DNA from: Luzula sylvatica
Lineage: Eukaryota > Streptophyta > Magnoliopsida > Poales > Juncaceae
Assembly: GCA_946800325.1 (NCBI GenBank)
Contig: OX326961.1
Coordinates: forward strand, 51,130,793-51,194,792
Direction of reading: 5' to 3'
DNA length: 64,000 nt
The position numbers were made by a program, and so were the translations under genes. The notes below the pieces were generated by a model, which saw nothing but the letters and a program-made list of their open reading frames with translations, searched no databases and had not been told where the DNA came from. Positions 39,771 through 52,651 of this stretch are shown one piece after another (the stretch's first letter is position 1; the number at the start of each line of letters is the position of its first letter).

Positions 39771-39930
39771 TATTTGTCGCCGTCCAATACCTGATGTTTT
39801 ATTTTTTATTTTTTATTTTTTAGATTTATGTGTATTTTTTAACTGTAAAATTTATTTTAAAATATAGATGCACGTATAACTTTTAGTTGTCTTATGTCCT
39901 TATATTCTTTTAAAGTACAGTTAGCTATTT

Positions 39931-39985
<55 letters not shown>

Positions 39986-40288
39986 CTAGATGTATAATAA
40001 TATTTGATATCGATATTATTTAAATGTATAACATATTTTTAATATATTTTAGTGACAATACATGTTTCGTGTTGTATATTTTTTAGATGTACCGTATGCA
40101 TGTTTTGTGCGTGTTATATATTTAAAAAAAAAAAAATCTTGAAAACTCTTTTCATTTTGAACTAAACTACCTTTACAATTTATTTTATATTTGTATTAAT
40201 TCTATAAAATTAGTAAATAAATAATATTTTACAATATTATATTATATTATGATATTTATTATAATATTTCATAATATTATATTATGAC

Positions 40289-40336
<48 letters not shown>

Positions 40337-40720
40337 ACACACACCAAATTGTTTAAAAAATGTACCCCTACAAGCAGGGGCGGAGACAAGAATTTTTTGG
40401 GTGTATTTTTGTGTTGTGAGAATTAATTTGGCTCCTCCTAATGTACATCAACAATTCAAAAGCTAATTATGTGAAATAATGTAAAATATCAAAGAATCTA
40501 ATTCGTTAAATAAAAAAACAAATAGAAAGAATTGAATATGTCAATCAATGCAAGGTATAATGCCAATATGCAAATATGTCCTTAATTATAAGATTATGCA
40601 AAAATCATTTATCTAATTTTCCCATACAACTAATAAATATATAATAAGTAAATTATTTTGGTATATTTATTGAAAGATTATTTATGTATTAATTCAAACT
40701 TGATAAAAATGGTTAGTCTC
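39771..40720. other. AT-rich stretch with (TA)n, poly-C and (AC)n runs
   Basis: (TA)n at about 39934-39981; a pure C run at about 40290-40321 directly followed by (AC)n to about 40344. The rest is AT-rich. The frame at 40284-40466 is only the translated simple repeat. Confidence 0.75.
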
Positions 40721-41112
40721 AATCTACGGTACCACCGACCCAAATCAACCAGTGAATACAAATTATTGCTAGATATTTGGTTAGCTACAATTGACTAGCC
40801 AATTTGGAATCTTAGGAAGGAGAAAAATAGGCACATATTTCAATCTAAGAATATCTCCGTAAATAGTCTATATATCCTCATAATCATGGACATAATAAAT
40901 TGACTAGCTAATTGTTACATATTTTCTACAAAAGTCGTCAATTTCTCTTTACTGCAAAGGTCGTCTGGTAACAACAATGGAGTCATCAATTTTCATTACT
41001 TTGTAACTTAGTGACTTACTATCTTATTCGGATCCATTTATGTAATTTTTGTAATTGAACTTTTGTGTTTTAAATATACGAGTGAGGTCATCTCTCCTCC
41101 TTAAAAAAAAAA
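40721..41112 (+). mobile_element. 5'-truncated LINE tail
   Basis: The start encodes a remnant of the ORF2 C-terminus (FGILRKEKNRHIFQSK, compare IWKSRNDSIFND). The 3' end GTGAGGTCATCTCTCCTCCTT plus a short A run parallels the full LINE's tail (GTCGACCTCCTTC plus A run). Direct repeats ATGGTTAGTCTC (40709-40720) and ATGGTTAATCTC (41112-41123) match at 11 of 12. Non-functional. Confidence 0.8.
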
Positions 41113-41944
41113 TGGTTAATCTCTCAAAATAGAACCAAATATTAAAAATGATAAATTTTATTAATGTTTGTCGAACTTTCATAATCTTTTTGTAATTGTG
41201 ATTTGTTTTATGGTTTACAAACCTCTTTTTAGCTACACGCAGCGGTTCAAAATATATAATTTAGCGGTACAAAATACAGAAACGACAAGCAACGGGTGAA
41301 TCCTGAACGGGCCCGTATCTATGACATGTGTTTGTAAGGCACCCGGAATGCGTTAGTCGAGTTAGTCGGACCCATAAGTTTATTGCTTCTTGAATTTTTT
41401 AAAGAAATCTTATACGACAGCATATAACTGAGTTTTCAAAGTATATTGCAATATATAATTTTATATTTAACCAATAATAAGTTTATTAAAATAGGACCTT
41501 CCTAGTTGTTTCTATATTAGACAGTCATATCCAATAAGGATATACACAAATCCTGTCAAAAAAAAAAAAAAAAAAAAACTAATGGATCTCAAAACTCCAA
41601 CAATATGTAACCTGGCCTAGAAGAGGAATCTGCATTGTTGGAGAATTGTGCGCCAAAAGCTCACCCCCCACTTTCGGAGATGAAGCTGGGTAGTGCGTGT
41701 CATTGTAGAAGCCCCGAGTTGTTCGTGTCAGGTACAGCTCGAATTGAATGCAGGATTTATTAATAATTGATTGATACTTGTGGTCGCCACTCGCCAGGTA
41801 CAGAACGAACCACAACTTAATCGTGTCTCGACTCTCGACTCGGTCTTACTCTTACCTGCCCACATTCATTTGGTCCCAACTCTTTACCGATCATGCCTTT
41901 TGAAAGTGACTGACAACTTGCAATAATATATATTCAGATTTGAT

Positions 41945-42195
41945 AAGGAGAATTCAAAAAAAAAAATTCAAAAAGAATTCACGCAGGCAAAATATATTAA
42001 TGAAATTAGCAAAGTATACTATTGAAATGAACAAAACATACTGTTAAATCCAACATGTTAACATGACTAAAATTAATAATAAAATAATATATTTTTAACA
42101 GTATATTTTGCTATATACAAAAATATATTTTGATAATTTCAATAATATATTTTGGTCCTTGGATTCTTTTTTTGGATTCTTTTTTAGCATTTCTA
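41945..42195. mobile_element. Foldback element present only in block X copy 1
   Basis: The left arm GAATTCAAAAAAAAAAATTC...CAAAATATATTAATGAAATT and the right-arm complement (AATTTCAATAATATATTTTGG...GGATTCTTTTT) form an inverted repeat of about 55 bp. The corresponding place in copy 2 (near 59055) lacks it. No target duplication is assigned. Confidence 0.55.
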
Positions 42196-42259
42196 AATAT
42201 ATATTTATGTGGTTCAATTCATAATGATGTCATATATTATGGATGAGGATGGTTAAGAT

Positions 42260-42758
42260 TAGGGATGTTCAAACGGTTCGGTTTATTCAGATAACGAACC
42301 GAACCGATGAATTTGGTTTATTTGGTTCGGTTTTTTAGTTTAATTAGTTCGGTTCAGTTCAAAAAATGATATTGTTCGGTTTATTCGGTTCGGTTCGGTT
42401 TTGAAGTTTCGAAAACCGATTTAACCGAACCGACCGAATAACTTCACATTTTTTATATTTTTTTATATATTTTAATGTTAAAATATAAAAAAATGATAAA
42501 TATAATTATATTTTATAATATTTTTTTTATAAATAAAAATATATATTTTCTCATAAATTTATTTTTAGTTTAAAATTATAATTTTTATTATTCGGTTCAA
42601 CCGAATAAACCGATTAACAATTAGGTTTATTCGGTTCGGTTTTAAATCGGTTCAAATGTTAAACGTTTGGTTCGATTTGAATTTTATTCGGTTCGGATTA
42701 AATCGGTTTTGTCTTATTCGGTTCGGTTTGAACCGAACCGACCGAATGAACACCCCTA
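42260..42758. mobile_element. hAT-type MITE rich in TTCGGTT motifs
   Basis: 499 bp. The left end TAGGGATGTTCA and right end TGAACACCCCTA are inverted repeats. The 8-mers GTTAAGAT (42252-42259) and GCTAAGAT (42759-42766) match at 7 of 8; an 8-bp duplication is the hAT hallmark. The ends carry many TTCGGTTCGG/CCGAACCGAA motifs around an AT-rich middle. A diverged copy lies at about 59100-59596 in block X copy 2, with its left end damaged. Confidence 0.85.
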
Positions 42759-44138
42759 GCTAAGATACTCAATTAAGTATCGTGAGTTTGGTAGTTAGAA
42801 TTTTTTGATCATTGGATTTGTCTTGTGATTTGTGCATTTCATGATGAGCACAAAACTTTTATGGAATTATTAATGATGAACACAAATTTATATAGATATC
42901 ATTAAAAAACACAAATTTCAAAACAAATTCAATGGTTAAAAAATCATAATTACCAAACATATGATATTTAATTGAATATCTTAGTAATCCTCATTATAAT
43001 AGTGTCCCACATATTTGGCCCGGCGGAGTAACCGATTTTTTTTTAATGTAAATATTTTAATTACAATATATATTTTTGAAATACAATATATATTTAAGTT
43101 ATATTTTATGAAATATATTTTTGTAAAAATTAGAATTCTCAAATTCTGCATTTCAATTCATCTGACACAGTGACACTAGATCAAACTTTTTACTCCCTAC
43201 CCTCGCTTACTCCGTCTATTTCTAGATTTTTTTTCCTAAAGACAAAAATAATGCCATCATTATTTGCATATGTATAAATAAATTCATAATCAAAACTTCA
43301 AAAAACTCCAATATTTTTGGAAATCTCTAATAATTCATAATCTAAACTTACTCGCTAATTGCTAATGTATATATTATTAAAATTGTTAATATATACATAA
43401 ATTTAATAGAAAAGTAAACAATTTGCTTACAAAAATGTCTATTTCACATCTATCTTTGTTGATCATATGAGATTTAGTTGATTGCTATTTAGAAATTTCA
43501 ACATAAATAGGAGCAAATAAGCTATTATTTTTATTAGGAAAAATTGACGGGGCGTTGATGGCGGACTTCTCCCTCAAAAGAACCACAAGCAACTCGCAAA
43601 TTGAGTCATGGTTACAAAGCACAAGGTGTATAACGGCCACTGAGATCGTTATTGGGCATCAATTTATTGACAAGTGTGGAAGCCGAAGAACGAAAAAATA
43701 TTTACAGCACGAAATTCCTCACTGGCCGGAACGACGAAGAAGGCATACACCGAAATGAGAGCTTGGGAAAGTCTGTTAGGAAAATCGGAATGATTATATG
43801 ACATCATTATTTTTCATATCATCCTTGTAAATACTTTTCTTTTTTTGTTATTTATGAAAGTATGACTATTTTTGGTATTCCTTCACAGAAAAAAAAAACC
43901 TTTTTTGGAGGAATTTGCAAAAGTACATTGGTTTATTAAAATTTGTTCATTTTTTTAAGTATTAGCGTGAAAAAAGAAGAAGAAAATTCCTTCTCCTAAT
44001 TGGAGGATAATAAAAAATGATATCGGAATTCTGATAGTGGTTTCAAAAAGTACGTTCGCTCCGTTATGGGGCAAATTTCTTTCTTAATTTCGTTCACACC
44101 AGTATTTTGTTTTTAAAAACACGCCTCATAATTTATGT

Positions 44139-44572
44139 TGCGCGGATACTTCAAAAATCAAGCCGTATCGAATATCGATACTTGTCGGATACGTATCGAA
44201 TACTCCACGTGACGTATCCAAATATTTTATTTGAAACCAATAACGGATACTTCCGGATATTTGTTGGATATTTCTAACGTATACAAAAATATATTTGAAA
44301 ATAAAAATAAAAATTTGAAATCGAAATAAATTAATAATACATATAAATAAATAACTAAATAAAATAAACATTTACTTAATAAGAATTTATTTTTGTAAAA
44401 ACAAACTTTTAAGATATTTTATGTCAAATATCTATATAAAAATATTAAATATATAAATTATAATTAATAAAATAATAAAATATTATATATAATAAACATA
44501 TCATATCGCCGTATTGTCGTATCCGTATCGTATCGGATACGATACCCCTATCAATATCCGTGCAACATAGCC
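44139..44572. mobile_element. Foldback element with TATGTTGC..CGGATA ends
   Basis: The left end TATGTTGCGCGGATA and right end TATCCGTGCAACATA are inverted repeats. CGTATCGGATACG-type palindromic motifs lie inside both ends. The flanking 9-mers CCTCATAAT and GCCCATAAT match at 7 of 9 (one base offset on the left), suggesting a Mutator-like origin. Copies: about 60179-60666 in block X copy 2, and decayed ones at 13857-14010, about 37795-38200 and about 46500-47960. Confidence 0.65.
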
Positions 44573-45265
44573 CATAATACATCGAAAATGATACTCTTAC
44601 AAACTGAAATATTTCAGCAAATTTCATAAAAAAATAAGGTAATAATGAACAAAAAAATCATAAATACTATAAATACTGCACTGTACACCAGCTAGTTATG
44701 AACCTACCACCACTAGTATCATATGAATATGAAATATATTCTTAAACTACTATACAATGGACCATAGCATAGGGGACACAGTTATTACTCAAGCCTTTCT
44801 CGAAGATCATGATTCTAATCTTTAGTTCAGTGTTTAAATGTGAAAATTGAATGGTATGCAAAAACTGGGACTTTGTTTTAAGGAAAATTCAACTCTAGAC
44901 TAAAGACTAAATATGTATGCAATTGATGAAAATAGACATGATAATTTGGTAATTTGGAATATTAACATCCTCGAAGGTTGAAAACAGACCGATTTCTAAA
45001 TGTTGAGCTCTTTTACAAATTTTGATTAACTTTCTCTTTTTAATTACCTTATCTTAATCGTTCTCAACATTTGAAAAGTTGATAGACTAATGATATTAAA
45101 TATTAAATAAAGTAAAAGATAAAGTACGTATGTACGGAGATTAAACATTAAATGAAGTAGAGACAAAGTATGTATATATATGTAATAGAAAGAAAACGTA
45201 TGTATGAGGACTTGGAGTGGGGATTAGGACTTCAAGTTATAAAAAATGTATAATAAATCAATAAA

Positions 45266-45690
45266 TTAGGAGATTACTCGTGTTTCCTGGCGGGTTTGAT
45301 TTATTTGTTTTGTCATACAGAAAATATTTAGTTGTGATTTATTTTTTGCAAATAAACATAATATTTTGTGAAAATTAAAAATCATATTGATTAAAGAACT
45401 TTAATAGTGACAAAATTATTATATTATTTTTGAATCTGACACATTGCAAAATATTTATTTAAAATTTTTATACAATGTACAAAAAATGATAAATATTAGG
45501 TAAAATAACAAAATAACATGCGTGTCATATTCGAAAAAAAAACATATAATTTTTTAAATTTATATATCTAAAAATAAAAATGATAACATTTTAAAAGTTA
45601 AAAAAGACATTCGTGTCAGGCATTTTAAAACTCTTATTAAAATGTGTAAAAGAGCTCAACATTTGAAAAGTCCGGCCGCTTTCAACTCGA
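45266..45690. repeat. Copy of the CCGCG-hairpin dispersed repeat (diverged)
   Basis: It starts TAGGAGATTACTCGTGTTTC and follows the 10724 repeat through CATATTGATTAAAGAACTTTAATAGTGACAAAATT and GAATCTGACACATTGC. The opening hairpin has decayed here. The duplicate lies at 61684-62110. Confidence 0.55.
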
Positions 45691-45707
45691 GAGTGTCATA
45701 TTCGGAA

Positions 45708-45959
45708 AAAAAAAATACTCTGCCACTAAATTGCAACAAGAAATCACTAATTCTTAATTAATCAATTTAATTAACATTCCAATTAACAAGAAATATTGAA
45801 TTAATAAATTTTAAATATTAATTATCATTTGTTAATTCGGATAAATATTAATTAACACGTCAATCAATCCACATGTGTTAATGCATACGTTAATTAATTG
45901 GATTAATTATAAATCAGTAGTTTTTTTTGTTGCAATATGGTGACTCCATATGTGCCCTC
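45708..45959. mobile_element. Mutator-like foldback MITE, copy H (block X copy 1)
   Basis: 252 bp. The stem CCACTAAATTGCAACAA pairs with TTGTTGCAATATGGTG; the right end is CCATATGTGCCCTC. The right duplication TATTCGAAA (45960-45968) is intact; the left is TATTCGGAA. It was duplicated with block X; see 62130-62384. Confidence 0.85.
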
Positions 45960-46554
45960 TATTCGAAATTACCAAACTAGCATTGCTATTTTCATATTGG
46001 TAGCTAGCCTAATTAAATTCCTTTCGACGTGCCCATTGGACTTAATCTACTTATATATTATGAAATGATCTAATATTATTCCCACCAAATCAAACCATAT
46101 TTTTTTGCACTTGCTAAGCCTTGCATAACTAAATTATTTTTTTGCCACTATATTGTGGGACAATAATTGAAGGATGGGGTCCTTTTGAATATTAAATTAT
46201 CAATTTTTTTTCCTTTTAATATAAAAAAAAACAATTTAGATCTACCAAGTATCTCGGATGTTAATTTGTTGTCTTTTACAAAAGATTTTCTATAAAATTC
46301 AAATACTATCCTAATTTTTATCTTTTAGCTTCTCACCAAACCACATTCTAAATTACAAAAACAAAAAAAAAACAAAAAAAAATGAAATGTTTATTCTTCA
46401 AAGAAATTATCCCCGTATTATTATCTTGCCAAACCATAATTTATTTATTTCTTTAATCCCGAACTAGAAAATGAAATTATCATTATATTGCAAGTAAGTT
46501 GTATCGTATTGGATATCGATAGCCATACAAGATACAATACTCGTCGGATATGTA

Positions 46555-47588
46555 GGGCTTGATTGTTTTGAGGGATTAGACGGGATAGAATTTCAATATC
46601 CGGGATAAGCCGAAAATTTCTTGTTTGTTTTGAGAGATTAAATGGGATAGTATTTCTTGTCCTAGTACTTCGTACTCCCACTTCAAAATCGGTATTACAA
46701 ATTCATGGATAGAGCTATCCATGTATTTGATTATAATATTATTTCTTTAAATTATATTCATGAACAATAATTATATTATAATTATATTATATTATATTAA
46801 ACAACAATAATAATATATTATGTACTATTTTATAATGTAATATAATAAAATTTAAAACAATTTACAATATAATATAAAACAATATAACATAATATAATAT
46901 ATTATAATATAATATAATATAATATAACATAACATAATATAATATAATATAATATAAAATATTATAATATAATATAATATAATGTAATATAATATAAACC
47001 AATATAATATAAAATAATATAATATAATATAATATAATATAATATAATATAATATATTATAATATAATATAACATCAGATAACAACATAAAAAATATATA
47101 CTATAATATAATATAATATAACATAATATAATATAATATAAATTAATTAAGGTAATATAATATAAATTAATTGAAGTAATATAATATTATATTATATTAT
47201 ATAATAAGAATTAAATGACATACATATAATATTATATTAAATCATATAATGTTATTTTATGATATAATATTATAATATAATATAATATAATATTATAATA
47301 TAATATAATATAATATTATATTATATTATATAATAAGAATTGAAGTAATATAATATAATATAATACAATATTATATTATACAATAAAATAATATAAATAT
47401 AATATTTTATAATATTCAAATATTCAAATCCTGGATTTTGTACCAATGAACCAAACAAGGGATTTGATATACATGATTTCAAAATACAACAAATCAAACA
47501 ACTCACATGGATTACCAAATACATGGATAGTGAAATACATGTATTTCACTATCCATGTATATCACAATCCCTCGAAACAAACAAGCCC
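46555..47588. mobile_element. Harbinger/Tourist-like non-autonomous element with AATAT array
   Basis: 1034 bp, starting GGGCTTGATTGTTTTGAGGG and ending with the near complement CCCTCGAAACAAACAAGCCC. The 3-bp direct repeat GTA flanks it (46552-46554 and 47589-47591). The unfilled site in block Y copy 1 reads GATATGTAGCGG, confirming the borders. The interior (about 46730-47400) is almost only AATAT/TATAA repeats. The right end carries a perfect 38-bp palindrome (47521-47558). There is no transposase. A 3-bp target and GGGC.TGTTTG ends fit PIF/Harbinger; CACTA also makes 3-bp targets, but the ends differ. Confidence 0.85.
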
Positions 47589-48707
47589 GTAGTGGATGTT
47601 CCACGTGAATTATCCGAATAATTTATTTCAAAGTAATAATAGATATTTCTGGATACATGTAGATACTTCTAATGTATCAAGAAATGTACTAAAAAAATAA
47701 AATAAATAAATTTTAAATCGAAATAAATGAGTAATACATATAAGTGAATAACTAGATATTAATAAACATTTATTTAATAGAAAGTTATTTATGTAATAAC
47801 AAACTCTAGTGTATTTTATGTCAAAAATATTAAATATTAAATATTAAATTACAATTAATAAAATAAGAAAATATTATATATAATATACGTATCGTATCTT
47901 ATATTTTTTGAACGTTTTTTGTTTCAATATCGTATCTTATATTTCTGAATCTAGAATAATTATCTAAAAATTTTATCAAATTTCCCACAATACCGTTTTT
48001 AATCATATAATGTATTTAGAAGATTCTTATTATTTGACATCAAAGACACTTGTATGATTAGTTACGTAAAAGAAGATCGTTGCACCTTTTTTATATCGAG
48101 TTAGTTTAGATAGGTTTAGTACATTTAGATTTGAAAATGTTGTTATTTCATATGAATGAATATTTTTGTTGATTTTAATATTATTATGGTTTTGTTTTTT
48201 TTATTTCATTATTTCAAATAAAGATAACTATTTGTGTATCATATGACTATTTTTAAAATTAGTTGATATGGCTAAAGACAAAAGTTGAGAATAATATATA
48301 TATATTTTTACTTGTTATTTCATCCTCAAACATAGAAAATAATCACCGATTCTCAAATTATTATGTTTTTAAACTGAATATTTGTATCAAGTCAAATAAA
48401 AAAAATTTAGATGGTTCAATCTAAGTCTTTAATAATTAAAAAATGATGTTTTGGAAATTTTGATGAAAATATTAATAATTACTCTAGATTCATCAATTCA
48501 TGAGCCCCTTTGTGAAATTTGAACATTTGTTGCTTCTGATAAACTCGCTCGGGTGGGCTGGTAATGGTAAAATACTTATAAAGAAAACAATAAAATTGTT
48601 AACAATAAATTTGGGCATCTGAAATTTGTAAGATTTAGAAATGTGATTTAGAGTGTACATGACTTATTATATTATCATCATTCGTTAACTTGGCTATAAA
48701 AAAATAT

Positions 48708-48918
48708 ATGTTGTGATTGATTGTGGATTCAAGTTTTATTGAAATTAATGAATTGAAGATCATCAAGATTTTTCGTTTATTCGTTTTCATGAATTCATAA
48801 CTCAGTTGGTTGAGTGTGAGATATAAAAATTATATATTGTGAAATGTTGTGAATTCAAGTCTCATTGTTATTAATGAATGATCACCACCAAATATTTTTC
48901 GTTTATTTTATTTTTTAA
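48708..48918 (+). mobile_element. Two adjacent SINE copies (first partial)
   Basis: A partial body at about 48708-48789 (GTGGATTCAAGTTTTATTG) is followed by a nearly complete copy from 48791. The latter has an A box (TAACTCAGTTGG) and B box (GAATTCAAGTC), ending in a T-rich tail. Same family as 2908-3041. Confidence 0.65.
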
Positions 48919-49500
48919 TTTGACCACATAAATTTGTCACAAATATTTAAGGTTACTTTAATTTGAATTTTATACATGAACAATAAATATTGTAAATTTA
49001 TGTATTTGTGATTGATATGCGTAATCATATCATTACTCTAAATTTAAATTGTTTTTTAAACTTTAAAAAATTATAATCTTTTTGGATTTCCATGAAAGTT
49101 CGTCAATTTTTTTTCCGAGAAACAATGCTTTAGGACTTGGTGGCGAATATATCCATCAGGTACACCGGGTTGGGTGAACCCAGCCGTCCAAAAAGGAGTG
49201 TAAAAATCGTATCCACTATGGTCTGCAATACCTCTGCAGTTTGTGCAGTGATGACCACAATGGATATTATTTGTCTCGTTAATCGTTATAGATGTTACAT
49301 TGTTGTTATGGCCGTGAATGATTTGGTCCATTGAGATTCAGTGGAAAACTGGAAATGTGTGTACGCGGCGATCAGATTTAGATTTCAGATTGTCAATCGT
49401 CATGTCACGATGTCGTGGAATTGGCTGGCATTTTTCATCGTTTCAGACGTTAGGATCAACATTAGGTTGCATGCATCTTGATTCAACAACTAATTTGTTA

Positions 49501-50410
49501 TATATATGGTATGAAATATATCTTTTGAGGTGTACAATATATATTTTAGTTGTATAATATATTTTTTTGAAGTAAAATACATGTTTGATTTATACATTTT
49601 TTTTAGTGTACTATATCCTTTTTTAATTATAAATTTTGTACGCGCGATATGATATTTTTTAATAAAAGTATGTCTTTTTATATGACTATTATACTCTTTT
49701 TAATAGAAATATATATTTTCTAAAAATATCCAGTAAATATATTTACAACAAATTATATATACATTTTCTGAAATATTCAATATATATAATTATATTTTTT
49801 ACAAAGAGATTTTTATACATTATAATTATATTTTTTACGAAGAGATTAGTATATATTATAATTATATTCTTTAATAGTATTTTACAAATTTGTTAAATAA
49901 AAAATTAGATGTGTGATATATTTTTTGAATACCATAATATCCTTTTACATGACTATTACACCTTTCTTGATAGAATTATACATTTTGAAATAATACAATA
50001 TATTTTTAGTACGATTTTATACAATCTTTAATACAGTTTTTTTATGTGATCACATATATCTTTTTAATAACAATTTATGTCTTTACTACGATTTTTATAC
50101 TTATTTTAATTATAAAAATTAATAACATTGCACACAACATTGTAAAAATAATTATAAAAATGTCATGTATCATCACTTGTAAAAATACTTTTTATTTGTT
50201 ACACATTTTCAAATAGAGGCGGCGTTGATGACATTATGGTATTCTGATTGTCCGAACAACGAAACGGATGATTGCCCGTACGATCGGAAGAGGACATTTT
50301 CTCGGTCGTCGTATTCTTTTGACGGGTCGTTCTGTTAGGGAAAGAGGACAAAAGATGGAGAAGAGATAAGAGTAAGGTAAAATAGAGAAGAAGATTGAGA
50401 ATGGATGGAT
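49501..50410. other. AT-rich stretch, no gene
   Basis: T-rich sequence with repeated TATATTTTTT-like phrases. It may correspond to 39771-40280 after block Y copy 1, but is too AT-rich to align by eye. Confidence 0.45.
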
Positions 50411-50640
50411 GGGGAAGAGTGTGATTTATATCCTCTTGATGAGTTTAGGGACGGCCGATGAGGTTTATGGGGACGGTTTTTGGCCGTAGGCAAAGGAGGA
50501 GGTATTAAAGACTGCAAAGAGACTTTTCGGCACGAATTTTGACCGTAATCAAGTGGAGGAGAGTAATATGGACGATCAAAAAGGGTTTTTTCAAGGGCAG
50601 CGATGTACATCCCCTACATCTGTCCTCCAGAGGTCTTGAT
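50411..50640. repeat. CACTA-type subterminal repeats (candidate)
   Basis: GGGACGG...TTTTTGGCCGTAGGCAAAGGAGG...TATTA and a second, looser unit (ACGAATTTTGACCGTAATCAA) match, in the same orientation, the repeats at 56040-56250. They may belong to the same large element or to another copy. A 91-aa frame on the minus strand is just this repeat. Confidence 0.5.
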
Positions 50641-52640
50641 GACTTGTAAAGTAGGGTGTGTTAATCCTTAATCTTGTTTTTGTCCAATCCCTTTAAGGAT
50701 ACATCTATCTTTTGGGCTTTTGGATTAACAGGCCTTCATGTCAATCCTTGTGGACTTTAGCAATGAACACATATTACTGTTCATTGTCAGAATATTCAAT
50801 CATCATTTCCACTCATAAGTGCTAGCTCGTAAGAGGTTGATTTAATGGCATTAATGATGGTGGTTGGCATTTAACAGTGACCAGCGATTGGGGGGGAATG
50901 AATAAAAGTTTGAAATTCAAAAATTTGACTACCTCTGTAAAACTGATCGAACACCCCCCATTTTTAATTCATTTTCAAAAAAAAAAAAATCCTGCTTTCA
51001 ATTTGCACTCTTTAACAGTGAATATTTTTATTTTACTGTTTCCAGTGCTAATTTTGTTGTTCATTATTTATTTGATATTTTAGTTTCCAATGTTAATATG
51101 AACTTGTATTTGGCATTTGAGTTTAACTGGTATTGGTCAATTGCTAATTCCGAGATGTGTTTCCAATGATTTTATGGTAGGTTTTGAACTGGTATTTTGT
51201 GTTTCCAAATTTTATACCTAATGGGGATTTTGTGTTTTTTTAACTGGTAATTCGTGTTTTTGAACTGCAAATTCATTTTGTAAGTGGTATTTTTTTTATT
51301 CGGAACTCTTATTTACTGGTATTTGAAAAGCTAACTGAATTTTTTTAACTCCTATTTTAATCAGATTGCTTAAACTAGTATTTAGTGCTAAACAATTTTA
51401 ACTGGTAGTTTTTATGAAATGATTTTCATTGAATTTTTGAACTCTTATTTACTGATATTTACTATTTTTATTTGAAGAGCTAATTATTGTTTTTGAACTT
51501 GTATTTACTATTTACAGTGTTAAATGATAGTAGTATTTGAAGAGAAAATTTAGTATTTGGTATTTAGTATTTTTTATTGGCTGTGTTTATAAAATTATTT
51601 TCATTGAATTTAGTATTTAGTATTTTTTTTATCTGAAGAGCTAATTTAGTATTTACAGTGTTAAATGTTATTTCGAAACACTATTTGCATATTTAATTGG
51701 TATTTGGAAACTATTGTACAAGATTTGGTATTATACAAAAGCTTTTATTACTTGAAACAATGATTTTTCAGTGTCAATTCTTATTGAGAAAATCTTTTTT
51801 GATAATTAACGGTTATAACTTGAAACAATGTTGTTTGGGCTTTACAATTTACGGGCCTGGCTGTCAAGCCTTACATGATTTAGCAATTAACTATCCATAA
51901 GACTATTTTGTTAATTGTAGCAGTATTTTCTTTTTGCTAAATTCTTGGAGGTTTTTTAACTAGGTGTTATTTACACTTAACCCCCTGTAATTTCACTGTT
52001 ATTTGGATTTTTTTCAATTAACCCACTGAATTTTAACTAGCATTTGTTAATGTTAAAACATTTTTTTTTTTTGATGCATGCATCTTTTTATTTTCAACCC
52101 CCCGGCATGCATGCATCTTTTTATTTTCAAGTTAGTATTATGAAAAATTTAATTATGTCCACTGTTCAACCATAAAAATATATTATTATCAATTTTTTTG
52201 CACTTTTATTTTTTTTCTCGCTTCTTAACGGTTTTTTTCATTTGATTAATTTTGTAGGCTTAAGTTAGAATGTGTCAACCCTTGAATTATTTATAGATTA
52301 ACAGGGTGTTGTATTCAGATTGGAAGATATGTTAAAAATGTTTTTTTTTTAATTTTTTGGATGAAATGGTTTTATAGTTATTATTTGGATGAAATGGTTT
52401 TATCAAAATAAGATTGAATTTGCTTTAGTCGGTCAAAATGAATTTTCATAAACAATGGTAATTATCAAAATACAAACCTAACAATGGTCCTAGATGTTAT
52501 AATGAAAGGAATAATTGCAAAATACAAACCTAATTGACATTAATAATTGACCTTAGTCAAACTCAGCCACAATGGTAATCATCAAAGAACTAATTGATTT
52601 TCAACCATAGAAAAAACAGAAAAAAAAAATACACTACTTA
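50641..52640. other. T-rich gene-free stretch with degenerate short repeats
   Basis: Phrases such as GGTATTTGAA, TTTAGTATTT and AACTGGTATTT recur irregularly at about 51100-51730. GCATGCATCTTTTTATTTTCAA is duplicated at about 52077-52100 and 52109-52130. No gene is seen. Confidence 0.55.
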
Positions 52641-52651
52641 ACCGTCAAGGT

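Larger units (their letters stand above)
41410..46130. repeat. Segmental duplication block X, copy 1
   Basis: It aligns in order and orientation with 56597-62560. Landmarks: CGACAGCATAT..AACTGAG, GTTGTTTCTATATTAGACAG, GGATCTCAAAACTCCAACAATATG, TTGAGTCATGGTTACAAA, ATTGGAGGATAATAAAAAATGATATCGG, GACAATGGACCATAGCATAGGG and TTTGCACTTGCTAAGCCTTGCATAA. It lacks the solo LTR, the 727-bp foldback and the MITE at 60831 found in copy 2. It has about 0.8 kb (42790-43595) that copy 2 lacks. A conserved minus-strand frame (41579-41815) is shared with copy 2 but has no recognised domain. Confidence 0.88.
46330..49500. repeat. Segmental duplication block Y, copy 2
   Basis: It is the partner of 37500-39770, starting just after block X copy 1 ends and expanded by the Harbinger-like element at 46555-47588. 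Apparent frames here are not conserved between the two copies. Confidence 0.85.

Noticed and set aside
40284..40466. Proline/threonine-rich frame
   Set aside because: Translation of the poly-C and (AC)n runs.
43555..43758. 67-aa frame in block X copy 1
   Set aside because: The copy 2 counterpart (59653 onward) has frame changes and no family motif was seen.
46852..47088. Frame rich in Ile, Leu and Tyr
   Set aside because: Translation of the AATAT repeat array.
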